Source: CAXXHQ01 sp963665265
GTDB lineage: Bacteria; Planctomycetota; Planctomycetia; Pirellulales; Thermoguttaceae
DNA: 64,000 nt
Direction: 5' to 3'
NCBI GenBank assembly: GCA_963665265.2
Contig: CAXXHQ010000001.1
Location: forward strand, 868,001 to 932,000
In this document: positions 33,554-40,534 of the stretch, in pieces
Layout of the letters: each line of letters begins with the position of its first letter
How positions within the stretch are numbered: the stretch's first letter is position 1
Position numbers and translations under genes: made by a program
Notes under the pieces: generated by a model
Told to the model about the DNA's origin: nothing
Seen by the model: only the letters and a program-made list of their open reading frames with translations
Database searches by the model: none

Positions 33554-34093
33554 CTAGGCGGCAGGGTCGGCCAATTTGGCGTCGGCGTTCGGAACGCCCG
33601 GCGAAGGAACCCGAGCGCCTAGCTCTTTGTCGATCGTGTAAAGAGCCAATCCGTTGTCGCCCACAAGCTTCAACTCATCGACGATCGTCAAGGCGTTCGA
33701 CTCCTCTTCGACCTGCTCGGTCACGAACCACTGCAAAAAGTTGTGCGCGGCGTGGTCTTTCTCCTGTACGGCGATCGAGGCCAAATTATTAATCAAGCCC
33801 GATATCTTCAGTTCGTGCTGGTACGCCTCGCTGAAAGCCTCAAGAGGATTCTTCCAATCAACCTTCGGAGCGTCGATCGCGGCGAGCTTGACGCGCGAAC
33901 TGCGATCCAGAATGAAGCTAAAAAACTTCATCGCATGCATATGCTCTTCGCCGGCCTGAATCCGCATCCAGTTGGCCATCCCGCGAAAACCAGCCGATTC
34001 AAAATAGGCCGCCATCGAAAGGTAAAGGTACTCGGAATAAAGTTCCGCGTTAATCTGATCATTGAAGCCGTTCAATACTTTTTCATTCATCAT
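33554..34093 (-). CDS. Non-haem ferritin
   Basis: Iron-storage protein forming a 24-mer shell with ferroxidase activity. The 179 residues start MMNEKVLNGFNDQINAELYSE. Ferroxidase ligands E17, E50 and H53 are visible (QAGEEHMHAMKF), and further ones lie in TEQVEEESNALTIVDELKL. There is no haem-ligand methionine context typical of bacterioferritin. It begins 36 bp after the Fur/PerR gene and is probably co-transcribed with it. Confidence 0.94.
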   Translation of the reverse strand: MMNEKVLNGFNDQINAELYSEYLYLSMAAYFESAGFRGMANWMRIQAGEEHMHAMKFFSFILDRSSRVKLAAIDAPKVDWKNPLEAFSEAYQHELKISGLINNLASIAVQEKDHAAHNFLQWFVTEQVEEESNALTIVDELKLVGDNGLALYTIDKELGARVPSPGVPNADAKLADPAA

Positions 34094-34129
34094 CGCATCG
34101 CTCCTTTTCGTTGCTTGATTTCCCAGTCG

Positions 34130-34564
34130 CTATCTTTGTATCGCCCCGGAGGGATCGCCGTCGTCGGCAAGTTCGCAACTTCGACACTGCGGACAAATGC
34201 CCATGTACTCGAGGCGCCGCCCGAGGATCTCATATCCGCCCAAATCTTCTTTTTTATAGTCCGGTAAAGCAATGGGGTCTTTGGGGGAGTCGTCCACACG
34301 ACCGCACCGCACGCAGCGAATATGATCGTGCGGATCGACCGTCCCGTCGAACCGCGCTTCGTTTCCGCCGTACTCAAGTTTCTGAATTATCCCCAACCGA
34401 CTCAACAAATCGAGATTCCGATAGACCGTCCCCAGACTGATCCGAGGAAGCTTCTCGCGAACCAAGGCGTAAACCGACGCGGCCGTGGGATGCGTCTTCA
34501 ATTTCCGGAGTTCGTCAAGAATCACCTGCCTCTGCATGGTGTTTCGCTGGAACGTATTCTCCAT
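34130..34564 (-). CDS. Fur-family repressor, PerR-like
   Basis: Metal-dependent repressor of 144 residues from the ATG at 34564, which follows AAGGAG by six bases. The winged-helix part contains THPTAASVYALV and ISLGTVYRNLDLLSRLG. The metal region contains HDHIRCVRCGRVDD and the second cysteine pair ICPQC. The histidine in HPTAASVY matches the oxidisable H37 of Bacillus PerR. That and the peroxiredoxin/ferritin neighbourhood favour a PerR role, but Fur cannot be excluded. Its promoter overlaps a palindrome that is probably its own operator. Confidence 0.9.
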   Translation of the reverse strand: MENTFQRNTMQRQVILDELRKLKTHPTAASVYALVREKLPRISLGTVYRNLDLLSRLGIIQKLEYGGNEARFDGTVDPHDHIRCVRCGRVDDSPKDPIALPDYKKEDLGGYEILGRRLEYMGICPQCRSCELADDGDPSGAIQR

Positions 34565-34581
34565 GACTGACTCCTTGTTAC

Positions 34582-34618
34582 TAATAATAATTATTACTAT
34601 TAAGAGATCGGGCGTCAA
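34582..34618 (-). promoter_or_regulatory. Promoter and Fur/PerR-box of the repressor gene
   Basis: On the minus strand TTGACG (34613-34618) is 17 bases from AATAAT (34590-34595). The -10 lies inside an inverted repeat, TAATAATAATTATTACTA as read on the plus strand (34582-34599). Its 12-base core is perfect and it has one mismatch over 18 bases. The composition resembles PerR boxes (TTATAAT-N-ATTATAA). A repressor bound here would block RNA polymerase, fitting autoregulation of the fur-ferritin transcript. Confidence 0.75.
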
Positions 34619-34845
34619 GGCCGATTTGGTTAATTTTTCAGAAAAGGATAGAAAAAATCGAGGAGGAGCTACTTCCCGGAGGAATTATAGAGGCCCTGGC
34701 AAGAGGAAAAAGGGGTCATCCGAATATTGAATATTTTTTGAGATCGCCGATTTTTGCCTGCTTCAAACAATACCGGTTTTCGCTTGAAATTGGGCCATGC
34801 TTTCCGTTAGTTTGCTCCTCTGAACCGTCACAAGAATAAGCGACT

Positions 34846-34970
34846 CGCTCTTTGACAATCCAACTACCGACTCACCGCGATGACTTTGCGTTTTTGTGAC
34901 TTACGGCGATCCGCCGATCCCAGAGATTTCAATTTTTCGGCTTAAAAAGGCGTCCATATTCTTTTTTGCG
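34846..34970 (+). repeat. Dispersed element, copy 1 (boxA-like motif plus short conserved frame)
   Basis: It opens with CGCTCTTTGACAATC, resembling the boxA antitermination motif of rRNA leaders. From 34896 a GTG-started frame reads MTYGDPPIPEISIF then RLKKASIFFF. A second copy lies on the minus strand at 47206-47403. Over the 72 bases of shared frame there are no indels. Here the frame runs on without a stop into the DUF1559 gene at 35298, which is probably chance because a promoter lies between them. The remainder of 34619-34845 and 34971-35216 holds nothing I recognise. Confidence 0.6.
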
Positions 34971-35216
34971 TTCCGAATTCATCAACCTATGTATCAGAAC
35001 AGTAACCATAACTCGCCTTTGACGGACGGCATGCCTGCCAGCGTCTGCGACGCAAACGTCGAGAAAGAAAAGTTTCCCAAAAGATATGGCCGCAAGAAAG
35101 CCCGTGAATCGTCGGACGCTATGGTGCAAGGACGCAATATCCGGTTGATCCGGAAAAAGGGGAAGCCCTTCTTACTATCGGCGGGTGCGGGTCTCAAATA
35201 TGCACTTCGCACGGAG

Positions 35217-35246
35217 TTGCGGAGTCGCCTCTCCGACCGGTATAAT
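35217..35246 (+). promoter_or_regulatory. Promoter of the first DUF1559 gene
   Basis: TTGCGG at 35217-35222 is followed after 18 bases by a perfect TATAAT at 35241-35246. The predicted start is about 45 nt before the ATG at 35298. This also argues against translation of the long open frame that begins at 34896. Confidence 0.65.
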
Positions 35247-35297
35247 CGCGCCGGTAATGCATCTCTTTTTCACTACTCTCACTCCTGGGGTTTTATC

Positions 35298-36323
35298 ATG
35301 AAGCGTCGCGCTTTTTCCATGCTCGATTTGCTCGTCGTCATCGCCGTCATCGGGATTCTAATCGCACTGCTTTTGCCGGCAGTTCAGGCGGCGCGTGGCG
35401 CCGCGCGCCGGGCCGGCTGCGTGAACAACATGCGACAGCTCGCCATCGCCATGCACAACTACCACGACGGCATGAAAAAGTTCCCGCCCCCTTCGACCAT
35501 CCTCGACGAGGCGAAGAAGGACGAGAAACAAGAAGCAAAGAAAGTCGTGGGCGGTTTTAGCCTTTTCACAAAAGTCCTTCCCTTCATGGAATACTCCTCG
35601 ATCTACGACTCGTTGCCGATCAAGGATCAAAAATTCGATCCGCTCGCCTCAAAAGACGAAAACGTCGTTCGCGCGCGAGGAACTCTGATCAGGGAATTAA
35701 TTTGCCCGCAAAATCGTAACGCCACGACGAACAAAGAAGGCGCGGCGCTGACGAACTATAAAGCGATGGCGGCGACGAGCGCCGAAAGCTTGAAGATTAG
35801 CCTCGATCCGAAATCGCCCGCCCCGTACGGCGAAGCGAAAGATCATCCGGACGGCGGTTCCGTCCCCGGTAAAGGGATCCGCATTTCCGACTTCGCGGAC
35901 GGATCTTCGCATACCCTCATGTTCGTCGAAACGACCGACGACTCGAACAGCGCATGGATCGCCGGAAGCGACGCGCAATTGGCCGGCGAGCCGAAGGCGG
36001 CCAAGTATACCCGAGAGTATAGCAACGATACGTATTGGCATCCCGACGGATTCAACGGCCGATACGATGCCGACGCCGCCCCGGCGATCAAAAACATGCG
36101 CACGTATTTAGGCTACGACTTCTCGCCGACCGGCAAGGACAAGGGCGCCTATCCCGATTCGGTCGGCCGACGACCGGCCTACGGCCCCGGCTCCTCGCAT
36201 CCCAATACGGTCAATCACGCCTTCTTCGACGCCTCGATCCGCACCGTCTCGAAAACCGTCGATTATGCCGCCTACTTCTTCGCCATTACGCGAAACAACG
36301 GCGACCCCAGCCCGGAAATGTAG
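35298..36323 (+). CDS. DUF1559 prepilin-like protein 1
   Basis: 341 residues from the ATG at 35298 (MKRRAFSMLDLLVVIAVIG). It belongs to the DUF1559 family, strongly expanded in planctomycetes, with a type IV pilin-like N-terminal helix. Family landmarks are LLLPAVQAARGAARRAGC, NNMRQLAIAMHNYHD, FADGSSHTLMFVETTDDS and the C-terminal HPNTVNHAFFDASIRTVSK. The cleavage motif is altered: AFSMLD replaces the usual GFTLVE, so processing by prepilin peptidase is uncertain. The C-terminus NNGDPSPEM nearly matches its neighbour. Its stop codon is the first three bases of a tandem repeat. Confidence 0.9.
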   Translation: MKRRAFSMLDLLVVIAVIGILIALLLPAVQAARGAARRAGCVNNMRQLAIAMHNYHDGMKKFPPPSTILDEAKKDEKQEAKKVVGGFSLFTKVLPFMEYSSIYDSLPIKDQKFDPLASKDENVVRARGTLIRELICPQNRNATTNKEGAALTNYKAMAATSAESLKISLDPKSPAPYGEAKDHPDGGSVPGKGIRISDFADGSSHTLMFVETTDDSNSAWIAGSDAQLAGEPKAAKYTREYSNDTYWHPDGFNGRYDADAAPAIKNMRTYLGYDFSPTGKDKGAYPDSVGRRPAYGPGSSHPNTVNHAFFDASIRTVSKTVDYAAYFFAITRNNGDPSPEM

Positions 36324-36463
36324 GGAACGCCCTGCCGTGGCGTTCCGCCAAAATGCGCTGTAGGGAACGCGCTGCCGTGGCGTTCCGCCAAAATGCGCTG
36401 TAGGGAACGCCCTCCGTGGCGTTCCGCATGCCTGTAGGTCAGGCGCCCCGCGCCTGACCTACA
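36321..36463. repeat. 40 bp tandem repeats followed by a long palindrome
   Basis: Two full 40 bp units (36321-36360, 36361-36400) and a partial third (36401-36434) begin TAGGGAACGC. Each contains GGAACGCC/GGCGTTCC-type arms around a 6-7 base loop; the second copy has one mismatch. Directly after is a perfect 14 bp inverted repeat, TGTAGGTCAGGCGC, with a CCC loop and its complement (36433-36463). The whole looks like a REP-type hairpin cluster and probably ends the upstream gene. There are no spacers, so it is not a CRISPR. Confidence 0.85.
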
Positions 36464-36472
36464 AAACTGTTG

Positions 36473-36514
36473 CAAAACCATTAGCGAAGATTAGCGTCTA
36501 TTAGCGTTCCGTTT
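36473..36514 (+). repeat. Phased ATTAGCG repeat, copy 1
   Basis: Three ATTAGCG heptamers are spaced exactly ten bases apart, about one helical turn. They sit inside a 42 bp block that recurs at 37568-37610 with one substitution and one indel. Each copy precedes a DUF1559 gene by 55-60 bp. It may be a regulatory site or part of a dispersed repeat. Confidence 0.7.
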
Positions 36515-36573
36515 ATTTGCGATCTTCGCTGCCCAACGGCAAGAAATAAATACAACAAAAAATGGGGTGTGAT

Positions 36574-37563
36574 ATGAAACGCCGCGGAATTACGCTCGTC
36601 GAAGTTTTGGTTCTTGTGGTCGTCATTCTCGGAGTTTTGGCGTTTATCGCTTCCGGACTTCCGACGGCACGTGAGGCTGCCAGGCGAGCCCAATGCGTTA
36701 GCAATTTGCGCATGCTTGGCATCGCTCTTCACAACTACCTCGACGCCAATAAACATTTTCCTCAACCGTCGCAACTAGTCGAGGGCAAGCGAAAAATCGT
36801 CGGCGGCTATAGCTTCATTGCTGAAACGCTCCCGTATATGGAGTATCAAGCGATTTACGACTCCCTACCGCACGACGAATCCGTTGATCCGCTCACTTCC
36901 CAAGATCCGAACGTCGTCAAATTACGCAAAACAATTCTCAAAGAACTTACATGTCCGAGCAACTTTAATGTATCGAGAAATAATGACGGGTTCTCGCTAA
37001 CAAATTACAAAGCGATGTGCGCGACGAGCGCCGAGAGCCTACGGATTTGCGTCAATCCGCAATTGCCGACGCCATACGGCGACTCCGAAAAGCACCCCGA
37101 CGGCGCCTGGGCTCCTGGCAAACCGCTACGAATCAGTGAATTCACTGACGGAACGTCGCACACGCTCTTGATCGCCGAGACGATGGACGATACGAACAGC
37201 GTGTGGATTGCCGGAAGCGACATGCAATTGGTCGGCATGCCTTTGGCCAAGAACTATACAAAAGGTCAAAGCGAAGAATTCTGGGCGCCGTATGACTTCA
37301 ACGGCAAATACGACTCCGAGGCGGTGAAAGATATCCAAAACGCACGAACGTATTTGGCTTTCGATTTCGCGGGCAAGGACAAAGGCGCCTATCCCGATTC
37401 GGCCGGCCGACGACCTACCTACGGCCCCAGCTCCACGCATCCCACGACGGTCAACCACTCCTTCGCCGACGCCTCGGTCCGTAGCATTTCGAAGACCGTC
37501 GATTACGCCGCCTACTTCTTTGCAATTACGCGAAACAACGGCGACCCCAGCCCGGAAATTTAG
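36574..37563 (+). CDS. DUF1559 prepilin-like protein 2
   Basis: 329 residues from the ATG at 36574 (MKRRGITLVEVLVLVVV). It has a proper prepilin cleavage motif, GITLVE, unlike its upstream paralogue. The remaining landmarks match: LPTAREAARRAQCVSNLRM, ALHNYLDANKHFP, FTDGTSHTLLIAETMDD, HPTTVNHSFADASVRSISK. The last 22 residues are almost identical to those of the first copy. Proteins of this family are thought to be exported and surface-associated; no specific function is known. Confidence 0.9.
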   Translation: MKRRGITLVEVLVLVVVILGVLAFIASGLPTAREAARRAQCVSNLRMLGIALHNYLDANKHFPQPSQLVEGKRKIVGGYSFIAETLPYMEYQAIYDSLPHDESVDPLTSQDPNVVKLRKTILKELTCPSNFNVSRNNDGFSLTNYKAMCATSAESLRICVNPQLPTPYGDSEKHPDGAWAPGKPLRISEFTDGTSHTLLIAETMDDTNSVWIAGSDMQLVGMPLAKNYTKGQSEEFWAPYDFNGKYDSEAVKDIQNARTYLAFDFAGKDKGAYPDSAGRRPTYGPSSTHPTTVNHSFADASVRSISKTVDYAAYFFAITRNNGDPSPEI

Positions 37564-37567
37564 GGAG

Positions 37568-37610
37568 CAAAACCATTAGCGAAGATTAGCGTCTATCAGC
37601 GTTCCCGTTT
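37568..37610 (+). repeat. Phased ATTAGCG repeat, copy 2
   Basis: Near-identical copy of the block at 36473-36514, again directly after a DUF1559 stop codon and before the next DUF1559-related gene. The third heptamer has changed to ATCAGCG. Confidence 0.7.
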
Positions 37611-37662
37611 CCTTTGCGTTTTCCTTTCCGGATAACAATTTGCAAAGCCGAGGCGTTCATAC

Positions 37663-37929
37663 ATGAGACCGTCACGACCTACAACTCGTACAGCAGTTTT
37701 AATCGTTTGCGTTATAATCGCGAGCATCGTCGTGGGTACTGAAGCGTTCCTTGTTATTGGCATGCCGGCAATTCAAGCCCATCGAGAATCACAACAGCGA
37801 CAGAAATGCGTCGATAACATGCGGCAACTAGGGAACGCACTTCGGGAATACCACGACAGAATGAATAAGTTCCCAAAACCGGCCAGCGAAGAAAAAGCAG
37901 AGGCAGGAATAGGCGAACAGAAGCAGTAA
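37663..37929 (+). CDS. Truncated DUF1559-like protein 3
   Basis: An 88-residue protein (MRPSRPTTRTAVLIVCVII) with one membrane helix and then MPAIQAHRESQQRQKCVDNMRQLGNALREYHDRMNKFPKPAS. This matches the first 70 residues after the helix in the two preceding DUF1559 proteins. It ends in a charged tail where the others continue for 250 residues. The prepilin cleavage motif is lost. It is either a degenerate remnant of a tandem duplication or a small membrane protein in its own right. Confidence 0.65.
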   Translation: MRPSRPTTRTAVLIVCVIIASIVVGTEAFLVIGMPAIQAHRESQQRQKCVDNMRQLGNALREYHDRMNKFPKPASEEKAEAGIGEQKQ

Positions 37930-38106
37930 GACCTTTTCCCACAATATCTTACAACTCTCCTAAACTCTTCGTGGGGCGACGGGCGATGATAGGAGGAATG
38001 CGCTGCGGCGGACAATTCCCGTAGCAATGAGGGGGCTGCTGCTTCGATCGAGCCGCGCAAGCTCGCCGAACTGCCCGCCCCACCCTGTTTGCCGGCAATT
38101 GCCGCC

Positions 38107-38134
38107 TTGCGTGAGTCGGGAATACCGTTATACT
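38107..38134 (+). promoter_or_regulatory. Promoter of rpmB
   Basis: TTGCGT at 38107-38112, a 16-base spacer and TATACT at 38129-38134 lie 70 bp before the rpmB ATG. The region 37930-38106 upstream shows no gene. Confidence 0.65.
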
Positions 38135-38204
38135 GGTAGTTTCCATATTTTGAGCCAACGGCAGCCTATATCAATTTAAGCTTTTGTCATTTGCGGAGTC
38201 GGTC

Positions 38205-38474
38205 ATGTCTCGAGAATGTCAGGTTTGCGGAAAGAAGCCGGTCCTCGGCAACCAAGTCACCCATCGCGGTAAGGCCAAGTATTTGGGCGGCGTCGGTACG
38301 AAGATCACCGGCATCACCCGTCGTAAGTTCAGCCCGAACTTGCAAAGCGTTCACGTAACGCTTCCCAGCGGCCAGAACAAGAACGTCCGCGTTTGCGCGC
38401 AGTGCATCCGCAACGGCGCCGTGACGAAGGTCGTCCGCAACGCTCCGTTCAAGCTGCCGGTCGAAAAGAAGTAG
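38205..38474 (+). CDS. rpmB: 50S ribosomal protein L28
   Basis: 89 residues from the ATG at 38205, preceded by GGAG. The N-terminal MSRECQVCGKKPVLGNQVTHRGKAK and the later RRKFSPNLQSVHV are typical. Cysteine pairs (CQVC and CAQC) indicate the zinc-containing form. It is followed by gatC. Confidence 0.94.
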   Translation: MSRECQVCGKKPVLGNQVTHRGKAKYLGGVGTKITGITRRKFSPNLQSVHVTLPSGQNKNVRVCAQCIRNGAVTKVVRNAPFKLPVEKK

Positions 38475-38589
38475 CGCGGCGCATTTTCGCCGTGCGAGGA
38501 ATCGCCGATGCGCGTCTTGCGCGTCGGCGTCCGGCTTTGCCGTTCTTTCTTTCGTCTAAGCGTTCAATCTTCTTTGATGAGGCGCGGCC

Positions 38590-38883
38590 ATGGCTATTTC
38601 ACGCGAAGAAGTCGAAAAAGTCTCCGTCTTAGGGCGTCTTCTATTGACCGCCGAAGAGTTGGACAAAATGACTCATCAGCTCGGCGGCATTCTCGGCTAC
38701 ATGGAACTCTTGAACGAAGTCGATACGACGGGCGTCGAGCCGATGGCGCATGCCATGGACGTGTCGAACGTATTCCGCGATGACGTCGCGCGACCGAGCT
38801 TGGATCGCGAAGAGGCGTTGGCGAACTCGCCGCATCGGGACGGCGAATGCTATCTTGTGCCCGCCGTTTTGGGCGAGGCGTAG
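38590..38883 (+). CDS. gatC: Asp-tRNA(Asn)/Glu-tRNA(Gln) amidotransferase subunit C
   Basis: Small subunit that stabilises the GatCAB complex, which converts misacylated Glu-tRNA(Gln) or Asp-tRNA(Asn). The 97 residues contain EVEKVSVLGRLLLTAEEL, DTTGVEPMAHAMDVSNVFRDD and the late ECYLVPAVLGEA, all typical. gatA follows after 60 bp that contain an intrinsic terminator-like hairpin. Confidence 0.92.
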   Translation: MAISREEVEKVSVLGRLLLTAEELDKMTHQLGGILGYMELLNEVDTTGVEPMAHAMDVSNVFRDDVARPSLDREEALANSPHRDGECYLVPAVLGEA

Positions 38884-38901
38884 AATCCTCCTTCCAAACG
38901 A

Positions 38902-38928
38902 GGCCGCTTTGCAGCGGCCGTTTTCTTT
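38902..38928 (+). terminator. Terminator-like hairpin between gatC and gatA
   Basis: GGCCGCT (38902-38908) and AGCGGCC (38913-38919) form a perfect 7 bp stem with a TTGC loop, followed by GTTTTCTTT. This is the form of a rho-independent terminator. It lies 18 bp past gatC and 15 bp before the gatA ATG, so it may attenuate gatA relative to gatC. Confidence 0.75.
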
Positions 38929-38943
38929 ACGGAACATCAAGCC

Positions 38944-40482
38944 ATGTCGTTGATCGATCGAACCGCCGCGGAGCATGTACGCGATCTTCAGTCCGGCAAA
39001 ATCACCTCGGTCGAGTTGACCAAGGCGTATCTGGATCGAATCGCCGCCGTCGAAGAGAAGGTGAAGGCGTTCGTCCGCGTCGATCCGCCGTCGGCGTTGG
39101 CCCAGGCCGAAGCGATCGACGCGAAGCGTAAAGCGGGGAAGCCGGTCGGCCTCTTGGCGGGCGTGCCCGTCGCCGTCAAAGACTTGCTATGCTCCAAAGG
39201 CGAGCCGACGACCTGCGCTTCGAAAATTCTCGCAAACTTCAAGCCCCCCTACGACTCGACCGTCGTGGCGAAGATGAAGGCCGCCGACGCGGTTCTGATC
39301 GGACGAACGAACATGGACGAGTTCGCCATGGGCGGCTCGAACGAAAACTCGGCGTTTTTTCCGTCCCGTAATCCGTGGGATTTGTCGCGCATTCCCGGCG
39401 GATCGAGCGGCGGTTCGGCAGCCTGCGTCTCGGCGCGAATGGCTCCCCTGGCGATCGGAACCGACACCGGCGGATCGATTCGTTGCCCGGCCGGACTCTG
39501 CGGCATAACCGGCATCAAGCCGACCTACGGACGCGTCAGCCGATACGGCGTCGTGGCGTTCGCCAGCAGTTTGGATCAAGTCGGCCCGATGGGTTGGACC
39601 GCCGAAGACGCCGCGTTGCTTTTGCAAGTCATCGCCGGACATGATCCGCACGATTCGACTTCGATCGACGCGCCGGTCCCCGAATACACGAAGACGATTT
39701 CGCAACCGCTCAAGGGGCTGCGGATCGGTTTGGTGAAAGAGCATTTCGGCGACGGGTTGGACGCGGAAGTCGACGCGACGGTCCGTGAGGCTGTTCGCGT
39801 CTACGAATCGTTGGGCGCGACCGTCAAGCAACTTTCGATGCCCAACGGCAAATACGCCGTGGCGACCTACTACGTGATCGCACCCTGCGAAGCGTCGAGC
39901 AACTTGGCCCGCTACGACGGCGTGCATTACGGTTACCGCACCGACGAAAAGGCCATGGTCGAGAAGCTCGAAGCGCAGCGGACGGCCCTCCGCAAAGCCG
40001 GCGACGAAAAAGGAGCCGAAACGCTGGAAAACGCGTTGATCAGGCTCTATCGACAAAGCCGGGCGGAAGGTTTCGGAGCCGAAGTGAAACGCCGCATCAT
40101 GATCGGAACATACGCCTTGAGCGCGGGCTACTACGACGCCTACTATAAAAAAGCGTTGCAAGTTCGCCGCCTCATTCGACAAGACTTCGACAATGCCTTC
40201 AAAGAAGTCGATCTACTCGTCGGCCCGGTCACTCCGACCCCGGCCTACAAGATCGGCGACAAGATCGACGACCCGCTGGCGATGTATCTCTTCGACTTAT
40301 ATACGGTGAGCACGAACCTCGCGGGAATCGGCGGCATGTCGATTCCGTGCGGGTTCAGCAAGTCAGGCCTGCCGATCGGATTGCATTTGCAAGCCCCGCC
40401 GCTCCAAGAAGAACGGCTGCTTCGCGGCGCACACATGTTCCAGCAAGCGACCGATTGGCACACGAAAAAGGCGGAAGTGTAA
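38944..40482 (+). CDS. gatA: Asp-tRNA(Asn)/Glu-tRNA(Gln) amidotransferase subunit A
   Basis: Amidase subunit that releases ammonia from glutamine for tRNA-dependent amidation. The 512 residues contain the amidase signature RIPGGSSGGSAACVSA. The Ser-cisSer-Lys triad is visible as the lysine in VAVKDLLC, the serine in GGSSGGS, and the nucleophile serine in GTDTGGSIRCPA. gatB is not in the window. Length and order after gatC are normal. Confidence 0.95.
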   Translation: MSLIDRTAAEHVRDLQSGKITSVELTKAYLDRIAAVEEKVKAFVRVDPPSALAQAEAIDAKRKAGKPVGLLAGVPVAVKDLLCSKGEPTTCASKILANFKPPYDSTVVAKMKAADAVLIGRTNMDEFAMGGSNENSAFFPSRNPWDLSRIPGGSSGGSAACVSARMAPLAIGTDTGGSIRCPAGLCGITGIKPTYGRVSRYGVVAFASSLDQVGPMGWTAEDAALLLQVIAGHDPHDSTSIDAPVPEYTKTISQPLKGLRIGLVKEHFGDGLDAEVDATVREAVRVYESLGATVKQLSMPNGKYAVATYYVIAPCEASSNLARYDGVHYGYRTDEKAMVEKLEAQRTALRKAGDEKGAETLENALIRLYRQSRAEGFGAEVKRRIMIGTYALSAGYYDAYYKKALQVRRLIRQDFDNAFKEVDLLVGPVTPTPAYKIGDKIDDPLAMYLFDLYTVSTNLAGIGGMSIPCGFSKSGLPIGLHLQAPPLQEERLLRGAHMFQQATDWHTKKAEV

Positions 40483-40534
40483 GTGAGGACGTAGGGATCA
40501 GGGCATAGGAATTAGGGAGCAGGGAACGATAACA

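Noticed and set aside
34896..36323. A 475-codon open frame covering the dispersed element and the first DUF1559 gene
   Set aside because: A good promoter (35217-35246) and the family start MKRRAFS at 35298 lie inside it, and the first 134 codons show no family similarity. The openness is probably chance.
36321..36434. CRISPR-like direct repeats
   Set aside because: The 40 bp units are contiguous with no spacers, fewer than three full copies, and no cas genes nearby.
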